Shown here: in pieces, positions 24,074 through 30,650 of the stretch
Layout: each line of letters begins with the position of its first letter
How positions within the stretch are numbered: the stretch's first letter is position 1
Assembly (NCBI RefSeq): GCF_900143185.1
Contig: NZ_FSRQ01000001.1
Location: 1,426,001 to 1,490,000 of the forward strand
Origin: Chryseobacterium scophthalmum
GTDB taxonomy: Bacteria > Bacteroidota > Bacteroidia > Flavobacteriales > Weeksellaceae
Direction: 5' to 3'
DNA length: 64,000 bases
Position numbers and translations under genes: made by a program
Notes under the pieces: model-generated
Databases searched by the model: none
Told to the model about the DNA's origin: nothing
The model's input: the letters and a program-made list of their open reading frames with translations, nothing else

Positions 24074-24655
24074 ATGAGAGGAAGGCCCAACATTCATGAC
24101 AACTCAGAACTGATTCAGAAAGCGCAAGAAATTTTCTGGAAAAAAGGTTATACTGCAACCTCTTTAAATGATTTGTTGACAATTACCGGAGCAGGAAGCG
24201 GAAGTTTTTACAACTCTTTTAAGGGTGGTAAAAAACAGGTTTTTAAAGAAGCAATCAATTTAAGACGAAAAGCTTTTGCCGAATTTAAGCTTGAACTAGA
24301 AAACAACGAAGACCCAATTGAGCTGATCAAAAATTTCTTCAGAGGTATTGCAAACGAAAATGAAAATTCACATTTACGTGGCTGCATCATTGCCAACACC
24401 ATCGTGGAAATGACTTTCATAGATAATGATTTGAAAGATGAAGCTGTACAAATCCTCAAGGAAGTGGAAGAAATGTACAGCGAAACGATTAAAAAAGCTC
24501 AGGAAAAAGGTAAAATAAAAAACCAGACCGATGCTGCTATTTTAGGGAAATACCTCATCACTTTCTGGTGCGGACTGAATACTTTAAGAAGAATGTATCC
24601 CGACAAAAAGATACTTTCCCAACAAATAGAAATGCAATTGGCTGTTCTCAGCTAA
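24074..24655 (+). CDS. TetR/AcrR family transcriptional regulator
   Basis: A 193-residue repressor-type protein. The N-terminal helix-turn-helix covers about 8-52: IFWKKGYTATSLNDLLTITGAGSGSFYNSFKGGKKQVF, typical of the TetR family. The C-terminal helical ligand domain contains GCIIANTIVEM and WCGLNTLRRM, like regulators paired with SDR or reductase genes. I use the ATG at 24074 (MRGRPNIHDN), because the longer frame from 24050 runs across the promoter and operator. It precedes an SDR gene by 51 nt, and matching inverted repeats stand before both genes, which suggests autoregulation and control of the SDR. The inducer is unknown. Confidence 0.87.
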   Translation: MRGRPNIHDNSELIQKAQEIFWKKGYTATSLNDLLTITGAGSGSFYNSFKGGKKQVFKEAINLRRKAFAEFKLELENNEDPIELIKNFFRGIANENENSHLRGCIIANTIVEMTFIDNDLKDEAVQILKEVEEMYSETIKKAQEKGKIKNQTDAAILGKYLITFWCGLNTLRRMYPDKKILSQQIEMQLAVLS

Positions 24656-24667
24656 TTTTTTTACTCA

Positions 24668-24691
24668 TTTTTGGATTAATCATTACAAAAA
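24668..24691 (+). promoter_or_regulatory. second TetR operator candidate, before the SDR gene
   Basis: TTTTTG (24668-24673) and CAAAAA (24686-24691) are 12 nt apart and share the inner ATCATTA with the tetR operator. CATTTTTG here is one base from the TAnnTTTG element, so the site could also hold a promoter. Confidence 0.5.
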
Positions 24692-24706
24692 TAAAATTTT
24701 ATATAA

Positions 24707-25498
24707 ATGAATTTAGAATTAACATCAAAGACAGCTTTCATCAGCGGTTCTACACAAGGAATTGGTTTTGCCATTGCTCAACAATTATTGCAGGAAGGCG
24801 CAGAAGTAATCATCAACGGAAGACACAAAGAGAAAACAGAAAAAGCTGTTCTAAAATTACAAAAGCAATTTCCAGACTCAAAAGTTTCAGGAATTTCAGC
24901 GGATTTTTCAAGCAAAGAAGAAGTAAATAATCTCCTGAATTTATTGAACAATATTGATATTCTGATTAACAATGTAGGTATTTTCGAGCTGAAAGATTTT
25001 TCAGCTATTTCTGATGAAGATTGGTATACTATTTTTGAAATTAATGTAATGAGTTCTGTAAAATTATCCAGACATCTTTTACCAAAAATGCTTGAGAAAA
25101 ACTGGGGTAGAATAATTTTTATTAGTAGTGAATCTGGAATGAATATTCCCGGAAATATGATTCATTACGGAATGACAAAAGCATCGATGATGGCAATTGG
25201 CAACGGATTATCTAAACTGACAAAAGGAACAGAAGTTACCGTTAACACCATCCTTGGAGGGCCAACTTATTCTGATGGTGTAGCTTCAACAATTGAACAT
25301 TTTGCCAAAACACAAAACATCACAGTAGAGCAAATGAAATCTGCCGTTGTACAGCAAACTAACCCTGATTCTTTACTACAAAGATTTATTGATCCAAAAG
25401 AAATTGCAAACTTAGTGACTTATCTTTCAAGTCCTTTGTCAATTGCTACAAACGGAGCAAGTTTGCGAGCAGATGGCGGTGTTTTAAAAACTATATAA
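24707..25498 (+). CDS. SDR family oxidoreductase
   Basis: A 263-residue short-chain dehydrogenase/reductase. The NAD(P) glycine motif is SGSTQGIGFA near residue 14, NNVG is at about 88-91, and the catalytic Ser, Tyr and Lys are in FISSESGMNIPGNMIHYGMTKASMMAI (YxxxK as YGMTK). INGRHKEKTEKA after strand 2 has a basic residue that favours NADPH. The substrate is unknown. It lies behind a TetR gene with shared operator-like sites, so it is probably induced by the regulator's ligand. Confidence 0.87.
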   Translation: MNLELTSKTAFISGSTQGIGFAIAQQLLQEGAEVIINGRHKEKTEKAVLKLQKQFPDSKVSGISADFSSKEEVNNLLNLLNNIDILINNVGIFELKDFSAISDEDWYTIFEINVMSSVKLSRHLLPKMLEKNWGRIIFISSESGMNIPGNMIHYGMTKASMMAIGNGLSKLTKGTEVTVNTILGGPTYSDGVASTIEHFAKTQNITVEQMKSAVVQQTNPDSLLQRFIDPKEIANLVTYLSSPLSIATNGASLRADGGVLKTI

Positions 25499-25502
25499 AA
25501 CT

Positions 25503-25877
25503 TTAAGCGCAATCTTTACAAATTCCTGTTAAAATACAATTTACGCTTGCCACTAAATATCCTTTTTCTAGGGAAAACTGAACTTCATTCGGCAGACATT
25601 CTATCGTTTCGCATTTTGTACATCTGAAATGAAAATGATGATCTGCCAGTTTTTTTTCATCACATTTTATACAAACAGCAAAATACTGTTTTCCGTCTTC
25701 TGCAACAATTCTATGGAGAATTCCGTCTTCGCAGAATCTATTGAGAACACGGTAGATTGTTGCACGATCAATACTGATATCGACTTTCTGCATCACTGCA
25801 TCTGAACTCATCGCTTTTCGAGAGCCTGCTAAAACATTCAAAACAGCCTCTTTCGTTGGGGTACTTCTTCTTATCAT
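25503..25877 (-). CDS. Fur family transcriptional regulator
   Basis: A 124-residue metalloregulator of the Fur superfamily. The winged-helix part is about 1-70, with DISIDRATIYRVLNRFCEDGILHRI as recognition region. The dimer domain holds HHFHFRCTKCETIECLP (His80, His81, His83, Cys86, Cys89) and the C-terminal CKDC pair (Cys120, Cys123), which form the structural zinc site. Whether it senses iron (Fur), zinc (Zur) or peroxide (PerR) cannot be decided. I use the ATG at 25877 (MIRRSTPTKEAV); the frame to 25901 runs into a palindromic operator. It is divergent from a thioredoxin-reductase-like gene and converges on the SDR gene. Confidence 0.87.
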   Translation of the reverse strand: MIRRSTPTKEAVLNVLAGSRKAMSSDAVMQKVDISIDRATIYRVLNRFCEDGILHRIVAEDGKQYFAVCIKCDEKKLADHHFHFRCTKCETIECLPNEVQFSLEKGYLVASVNCILTGICKDCA

Positions 25878-25878
25878 T

Positions 25879-25925
25879 TTATTAATGCGATTATGTTGCA
25901 ATAATAAAAATTTATTCTAACTTTG
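25879..25925 (+). promoter_or_regulatory. divergent promoter region with Fur-type palindrome
   Basis: TTATTAATGC (25879-25888) and GCAATAATAA (25898-25907) match as inverted arms at 9 of 10 bases. The right arm overlaps TTG at 25896-25898, which with TAACTTTG at 25918-25925 (19-nt spacing) is a perfect Bacteroidota promoter for the flavoprotein gene. The palindrome starts 2 nt from the fur ATG, so both genes are likely controlled from here. Confidence 0.6.
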
Positions 25926-25976
25926 CCAAACTTTTCAACCTAAAATTTTTTTTGGAAATCTCTAAAATCAGAAACT

Positions 25977-26882
25977 ATGAATGAAACAGAATACGAAGTA
26001 ATCATTATTGGCGGAAGTTACTCCGGGCTTTCTGCAGCAATGGCTTTAGGAAGATCATTAAGAAAAACTTTGGTCATAGACAATGGAAAACCTTGCAATG
26101 AACAAACTCCACATTCCCATAATTTCCTTACACAGGACGGAAAATCTCCCAAAGAAATTGCAGAAAATGCACGAAAACAAGTAGGCGAATACGAAACCAT
26201 ACACTTTCATCAAGGAAAAGCGGTTGATGCTAAAAAATCTGAAACAGTTTTTGAAGTTACAACAGAAAAAGGAGAAAAATTTCGTTCAAAAAAACTGATT
26301 ATTGCAACCGGAATTACTGATGAAATTCCAAATATCAAAGGTTTTAAAGAATCTTGGGGCATATCTCTGATCCATTGTCCTTATTGTCACGGTTATGAAT
26401 ACAAAGGCAAAAAAACGGCAATTATTGCCAATGGAGATAAAGCCGTACATATTTCTTCGCTTGTTAAAAATTTAACCGAAGATGTTACGCTTATCACAAG
26501 AGAAAAAGCCAATTTCACCGATGAGCAAAGAGAAAAATTAAAGCGAAACAATATTCAAATCATTGAAAATGAAATCGCTGAATTGAAAAACAATAACAGA
26601 ATCGCGGAAAGCATCATTTTTTCAGACGGAACAGAAATAAAATTTGAAGCAGTTTATGGAGCTTTTCCTTTTCATCAGCATTCAGAAATTCCAAAAAATT
26701 TAGGGTGTGAGTTTACAGAATTTGGTCACATTAAAACCGATCAGTTTCAGAAAACAAATATTCCAGGTCTTTTTGTCTGTGGTGATAATTCTTCAATGAT
26801 GCGCTCGGTTTCCAACGCAGTAATGACAGGAAATGTAGCCGGCGCAATGGTAAATATGGAATTGGTGACGGATTGTTTTTAA
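25977..26882 (+). CDS. NAD(P)/FAD-dependent oxidoreductase, thioredoxin-reductase-like
   Basis: A 301-residue flavoprotein. The FAD-binding Rossmann motif is IIGGSYSGLSAAMALGRS (GGSYSG at 12-17). HSHNFLTQDGKSP and LIIATGITDEIPNIKGF are typical. The redox motif position holds C134-P-Y-C137 followed by HGYE, as in the thioredoxin-reductase-like group rather than the CATC of true TrxB. The C-terminal FAD part is GLFVCGDNSSMMRSVSNAVMTGNVAGAMVNMEL. The partner thiol protein is unknown. It is divergent from the Fur-family gene and shares its operator region, suggesting metal- or oxidant-linked control. Confidence 0.87.
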   Translation: MNETEYEVIIIGGSYSGLSAAMALGRSLRKTLVIDNGKPCNEQTPHSHNFLTQDGKSPKEIAENARKQVGEYETIHFHQGKAVDAKKSETVFEVTTEKGEKFRSKKLIIATGITDEIPNIKGFKESWGISLIHCPYCHGYEYKGKKTAIIANGDKAVHISSLVKNLTEDVTLITREKANFTDEQREKLKRNNIQIIENEIAELKNNNRIAESIIFSDGTEIKFEAVYGAFPFHQHSEIPKNLGCEFTEFGHIKTDQFQKTNIPGLFVCGDNSSMMRSVSNAVMTGNVAGAMVNMELVTDCF

Positions 26883-26978
26883 ATAAAGATTAAATCTGAG
26901 AATTTAGGAGTTTCTAAAATTATTTATTTTTAAGTTCAATATTTTATCATATTGTAAATTTATCTTTCTCAAATTACA

Positions 26979-27016
26979 ACAAGCTTTAGTCAAGTATCTT
27001 TGACCAAAGCTTGTTT
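26979..27016 (+). terminator. terminator after the flavoprotein gene
   Basis: ACAAGCTTTAGTCAA pairs with TTGACCAAAGCTTGT across a short loop, followed by TTCTCGTTTT. It lies about 100 nt past the stop at 26882. Confidence 0.65.
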
Positions 27017-27112
27017 CTCGTTTTATCTAAAAGCTGACTACTAGTGATAATAATTTGTTGTAAATAGAATAGTAATTATGGCTTTCCGTAATTAACTAAT
27101 AAATGATGTTCT

Positions 27113-27120
27113 TACTTTTG
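27113..27120 (+). promoter_or_regulatory. -7 promoter element for the 27138 lipoprotein gene
   Basis: TACTTTTG is a perfect TAnnTTTG element 18 nt before the ATG. No -33 TTG at the right distance. Confidence 0.5.
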
Positions 27121-27137
27121 ATAAACAATCAAAAAAA

Positions 27138-27641
27138 ATGAAAAATTTAATCAATCTATTAACTTGTACTTTAATTTTAGTTTCTTTTAGTTGCAACAAA
27201 AAGAAAGCAATACAAGAAATCTCAAATACTGATTCAGTTAAGATAATCAAAACTCAACAAGAAAAAATAACCACTAAACTTATGGACAAAAATCTCATTA
27301 AAAAAATTGACTCTAAACAAGAAATAAGAAATGATGGCAATTACAATCAAATGACTCTTTTTGAGGTTAGAGAAGATATCAGTTTAGAGCAAATAAAAAG
27401 TTATTGTTCATCTGTTAAACCTAATTATAGCAATGGATACTTTCAGATTTTTGTATTTTTCAAAAAACCAAATAGTGCAAGATTTCCAGATAACCCTGTA
27501 ACTGCACTGCATAATGATGAGAATGATTCAAAAAATATAAAAGCTGTTTATACAATCAATAATATAAACGGTTATAGCAAACTTGATTATTATGAAAAAA
27601 ACAAATGGGAAAGTTTAGCTCAAACATTTGATATATATTAA
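27138..27641 (+). CDS. hypothetical lipoprotein
   Basis: A 167-residue lipoprotein. The signal MKNLINLLTCTLILVSFSC ends at Cys19, then NKKKAIQE and a lysine-rich linker. The remainder (about 60-167) is a small mixed alpha/beta domain with no motif I recognise; the C-terminal KWESLAQTFDIY is aromatic. The DNA is visibly more AT-rich than its neighbours. First gene of an accessory patch with a frameshifted secreted protein and an HNH nuclease on the same strand. Confidence 0.65.
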   Translation: MKNLINLLTCTLILVSFSCNKKKAIQEISNTDSVKIIKTQQEKITTKLMDKNLIKKIDSKQEIRNDGNYNQMTLFEVREDISLEQIKSYCSSVKPNYSNGYFQIFVFFKKPNSARFPDNPVTALHNDENDSKNIKAVYTINNINGYSKLDYYEKNKWESLAQTFDIY

Positions 27642-27691
27642 GTTAATTATTATATTTAAGCCGAAAACTAAAAACAATAAAACTATTTATC

Positions 27692-28253
27692 ATGAGGAGA
27701 GTTATAACTGTCTTCTTTTTATCATTGTGCTTACACACTTTTGCACAACAAAAAGAAAATTCCAGTACCCGCAAATTCATTAATAACGCAGAGTTTACGC
27801 AAGTCAATAAAAACTGGAATATAACTGCAGATTTCAAATCAGGAATAGGAGAAGAAGTTTCTTTTTTTCCTGTTGAAGCTATTGATCTAAAAACTAACCA
27901 AAAAATCAAATCCATTCAAGTTGAGATGAATGCAAAATATGATTTTATGGGAAAATCAAGATCGTTTTTTTAAAACTTCATGGCTTGACTTAAATGAAGT
28001 TGAAGAATTTATTCAATTTTTAGAACAATATATAATTCCCAACTTAAAGGATAAAACAGAAAAGAAACAATCTACAACTTACATTTTCAATTCTAAAGAA
28101 ATATCATTCAATTTCTACATTGAGAAAAACACACGAAGAATTTCTATTTACTTAAAAGACTATGGTGTTATTGACAATGAGCATTACTTTTGGACAGAAT
28201 CACAGGTTAATAAAATTCCTGAATTATTGGAGGTTTTAAAGAAAATAAAGTAG
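27692..28253 (+). pseudogene. hypothetical secreted protein, frameshifted at a T7 run
   Basis: Two overlapping frames make one sensible protein. The first (27692-27973) has the signal peptide MRRVITVFFLSLCLHTFAQ and runs to DFMGKSRSFF, then stops. The second continues as FFKTSWLDLNEVEEFIQFLEQ and ends at 28253. The join falls on a run of seven T (27965-27971): with six T the frame reads SRSFFKTSWLDL without a break, giving about 187 residues. So the gene carries a one-base insertion relative to its intact form, or the base is a sequencing error, or the run shifts in vivo. It is probably periplasmic; no known domain recognised. Confidence 0.7.
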
Positions 28254-28273
28254 TTAATCAAATTAATATCAAG

Positions 28274-28945
28274 ATGACATCAAAAGAAGAATTTGTAAAA
28301 TATTTATCATCAGTGAACACATATGGAAGAAAATATGCATCATCAACAGTTTATACATATGGACAATCAATAGAATTAATATCTTCCGATATAAAATATC
28401 ATTTAGAAAATAGTTTTACTTCGCTTTTTAACATTACTGATATTGAAATTCTTAGCATCTATTTTGATCAACTTTATAGCATTCCTAAAGTCATTAATGA
28501 AGAAAAGATTCAAAGAAATAGGAAAACCAATGCATTTAAAAGATATATAGAATTTTGTAGAACAATTGAAGTTTCTAACTTTAATGTAAATCAGCCGGAT
28601 TTAAATGAAGTTTACCAATTAAGAACCGAAGGAGGAAAAAAAGTTGTTATATCAAAAATGGCTGAAAGAGATTTAGCGTTACGAAGTGATGCAATTAAAA
28701 TACATGGTACAACATGTTTTGGATGTGGCTTTAATTTTGAAAAGGCATATGGAAGCATTGGAGATGGATTTATTGAAATTCATCATATAACACCTCTTAG
28801 CACCTATAATAAGTCCAAAATCGTTGATGCTAGTAGAGATTTAATGCCACTTTGTTCAAATTGTCATAGAATGGTTCATAGGAAAAAAAACTACGTTCTC
28901 TCATTAGAAGAATTAAAAAAAATAATATCACACAATAATAATTAA
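28274..28945 (+). CDS. HNH endonuclease
   Basis: A 223-residue protein. The C-terminal HNH/beta-beta-alpha-metal domain (about 145-205) has Cys148 and Cys151 in CFGC, the catalytic pair in EIHHITPL (His170, His171), and Cys194, Cys197 and His198 in LCSNCHRMVH. The CxxC pairs bind a structural zinc, as in McrA-like nucleases. The N-terminal 110 residues are helical (KYASSTVYTYGQSIELIS...) and may bind DNA; they loosely recall integrase core-binding helices. Such proteins are often stand-alone restriction or mobile-element nucleases. No methyltransferase is adjacent. It follows the frameshifted gene by 20 nt. Confidence 0.82.
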   Translation: MTSKEEFVKYLSSVNTYGRKYASSTVYTYGQSIELISSDIKYHLENSFTSLFNITDIEILSIYFDQLYSIPKVINEEKIQRNRKTNAFKRYIEFCRTIEVSNFNVNQPDLNEVYQLRTEGGKKVVISKMAERDLALRSDAIKIHGTTCFGCGFNFEKAYGSIGDGFIEIHHITPLSTYNKSKIVDASRDLMPLCSNCHRMVHRKKNYVLSLEELKKIISHNNN

Positions 28946-29004
28946 GATTATTAAGATTTAGTTGTATAATTATTATAATCGAAAAACATTTGGGTAAACA
29001 AAAA

Positions 29005-29030
29005 AAATCCGCATCTTACGATACGGATTT
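29005..29030. terminator. terminator between HNH gene and mdh
   Basis: AAATCCGCATC (29005-29015) pairs with GATACGGATTT (29020-29030). On the minus strand it is followed by a T-run (mdh terminator), and it also lies past the HNH gene stop. Confidence 0.75.
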
Positions 29031-29052
29031 CATTTATATAAAGCTTAATCAA

Positions 29053-29979
29053 TTAAAACTTCAAATCACCATTTACTTCTCTTACTGCTTGTGCAGCTTC
29101 AGCAAATTTAGCTTTTTCTTCTTCAGTTAAAGAAATTGTTACGATGCTTTCAACACCGTTTTTCCCGATAATTGCAGGAACACCAAGACAGATATCGCTT
29201 TCGCCATATTCTCCGTCAAGCATTAATGAACAAGGGATCATTTTCTTTTGGTCACAAGCAATTGCCTGAACCATTACAGAAACTGCAGCACCTGGAGCAT
29301 ACCAAGCTGAAGTACCTAATAATTTAGTTAATGTAGCACCACCAACTTTAGTTTCTTCGATTACATATTTTTGTTTCGCTTCGTCAAGGAACTCAGTTAC
29401 AGGAACTCCGTTTCTTGTTGCTTTGCTCAATAAAGGAAGCATTCCTGTATCACTGTGAGCAGCGATCACCATTCCGTCTACATCAGAGATTGGAGCTTCT
29501 AAAGCTTCAGCCAATCTGTATTTGAATCTTGCAGAATCTAAAGCACCACCCATACCGATGATTTTGTGCTTAGGAAGACCTGAAGTTTTGTGTACCAAAT
29601 AAGCCATAGTATCCATTGGGTTAGAAACCACGATGATGATTACTTCCGGAGAATTTTTTACTAAGTTTTCAGTAACTTCTTTTACGATTCCCGCGTTGAT
29701 ACCGATTAATTCTTCTCTGGTCATTCCCGGTTTTCTTGGGATACCAGAAGTAATTACTGCTACATGAGAACCTGCTGTTTTGCTGTAATCTCCTGTTGTA
29801 CCTGTAATTTTTGTATCAAATCCGTTCAAAGATGCAGTCTGCATCAAGTCCATTGCTTTTCCTTCAGCAAAACCTTCTTTGATATCTACTAAAACTACTT
29901 CTGAACAGAAGTCTTTCATTGCGATGTATTCTGCACAACTTGCACCTACAGCGCCTGCACCTACTACAGTTACTTTCAT
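29053..29979 (-). CDS. mdh: malate dehydrogenase
   Basis: A 308-residue NAD-dependent enzyme of the citric acid cycle, interconverting malate and oxaloacetate. It belongs to the LDH-like MDH group. The dinucleotide motif GAGAVGA is at 7-13, with an acidic residue at the end of strand 2 (VLVDI) for NAD. SGIPRKPGMTREELIGIN contains the substrate-loop arginines, VVSNPMD the NAD-side Asn, and AAHSDTG the catalytic histidine. It is full length. It has its own promoter just upstream, although it lies downstream of bphO on the same strand. Confidence 0.93.
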   Translation of the reverse strand: MKVTVVGAGAVGASCAEYIAMKDFCSEVVLVDIKEGFAEGKAMDLMQTASLNGFDTKITGTTGDYSKTAGSHVAVITSGIPRKPGMTREELIGINAGIVKEVTENLVKNSPEVIIIVVSNPMDTMAYLVHKTSGLPKHKIIGMGGALDSARFKYRLAEALEAPISDVDGMVIAAHSDTGMLPLLSKATRNGVPVTEFLDEAKQKYVIEETKVGGATLTKLLGTSAWYAPGAAVSVMVQAIACDQKKMIPCSLMLDGEYGESDICLGVPAIIGKNGVESIVTISLTEEEKAKFAEAAQAVREVNGDLKF

Positions 29980-30025
29980 AATGTTACTTTTTATTATTTA
30001 TTTGTTAGTCTAATTTTTTGCTTCC

Positions 30026-30056
30026 CAAATGTACAAATTCCCGAAAAATTGAGCAA
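30026..30056 (-). promoter_or_regulatory. mdh promoter
   Basis: Minus-strand TTG (plus 30054-30056), 20 nt, then TACATTTG (plus 30026-30033), a perfect TAnnTTTG element. It lies 47 nt before the mdh ATG. Its -33 part falls in the loop of the bphO terminator hairpin. Confidence 0.65.
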
Positions 30057-30070
30057 TCTTTCGGGAATTT
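30035..30070 (-). terminator. terminator of the bphP-bphO transcript
   Basis: AAATTCCCGAAA (30035-30046) and TTTCGGGAATTT (30059-30070) form a perfect 12-bp stem, 20 nt past the bphO stop. The T-tract on the minus strand is short (TTTG). Confidence 0.6.
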
Positions 30071-30089
30071 TAATTCTTATTTAAGGAAA

Positions 30090-30641
30090 TTAATTAACGC
30101 TTAGTAAAAACGTATATAATTTTTTAGCTCCTGATAATACTTCGCCGTAGTTTTCTTCGGTAACTTCAGTGTCTAAAACTTCTTTGAAATTCTTCCACAT
30201 TGGTCCCGTATTTTCCTGATAACATCCGAAAAAATTGAATGTTACATCATCAAAACCTTCTGTTTTAGATAATTGTTTTGCAATAACATTTCCCCCCAAA
30301 GTAGAACCTTCAATGACATACATTGCTCCTAAAGCTTCATGCTCATTCGTCAATTCAAAATCGTGAGAAGCTGTTTGGTTTTCTAAAGCTAAACTTGACA
30401 AATCTTTTTCGATTAAAGGAAGCTTTACTCTTTGATCTAATTGAAGTTTTTCAGAAAATCTTTCAGAAAGATTGTTGAATATTTTGTTTTCACTGTGAAG
30501 AAGCATCAGATAATTGGTATTAATGATTTTCTTATAATCTTCTAAAGTGAAAGTTTTATTAAAAATTTTCTCAGAATTAAAAAGCTTTTCAGCAGCATCG
30601 TGATACTCCGCCGTATTTTTTTTTAGATATTCAGATACCAT
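30090..30641 (-). CDS. bphO: biliverdin-producing heme oxygenase
   Basis: A 183-residue helical heme oxygenase that opens heme to biliverdin, CO and iron, giving the chromophore for the adjacent phytochrome. The proximal heme ligand is probably His14 in TAEYHDAAE. The distal helix has the family motif EALGAMYVIEGSTLGGNVIAKQL with its flexible glycines. It starts 9 nt after the phytochrome gene stop, in the common bphP-bphO order. The linkage makes chromophore supply the likely main role rather than iron scavenging. Confidence 0.9.
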   Translation of the reverse strand: MVSEYLKKNTAEYHDAAEKLFNSEKIFNKTFTLEDYKKIINTNYLMLLHSENKIFNNLSERFSEKLQLDQRVKLPLIEKDLSSLALENQTASHDFELTNEHEALGAMYVIEGSTLGGNVIAKQLSKTEGFDDVTFNFFGCYQENTGPMWKNFKEVLDTEVTEENYGEVLSGAKKLYTFLLSVN

Positions 30642-30650
30642 ATTTTTGTT

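Noticed and set aside
28274-28945. HNH protein as part of a restriction-modification system
   Set aside because: No methyltransferase or specificity gene is adjacent, so only a stand-alone nuclease can be supported.
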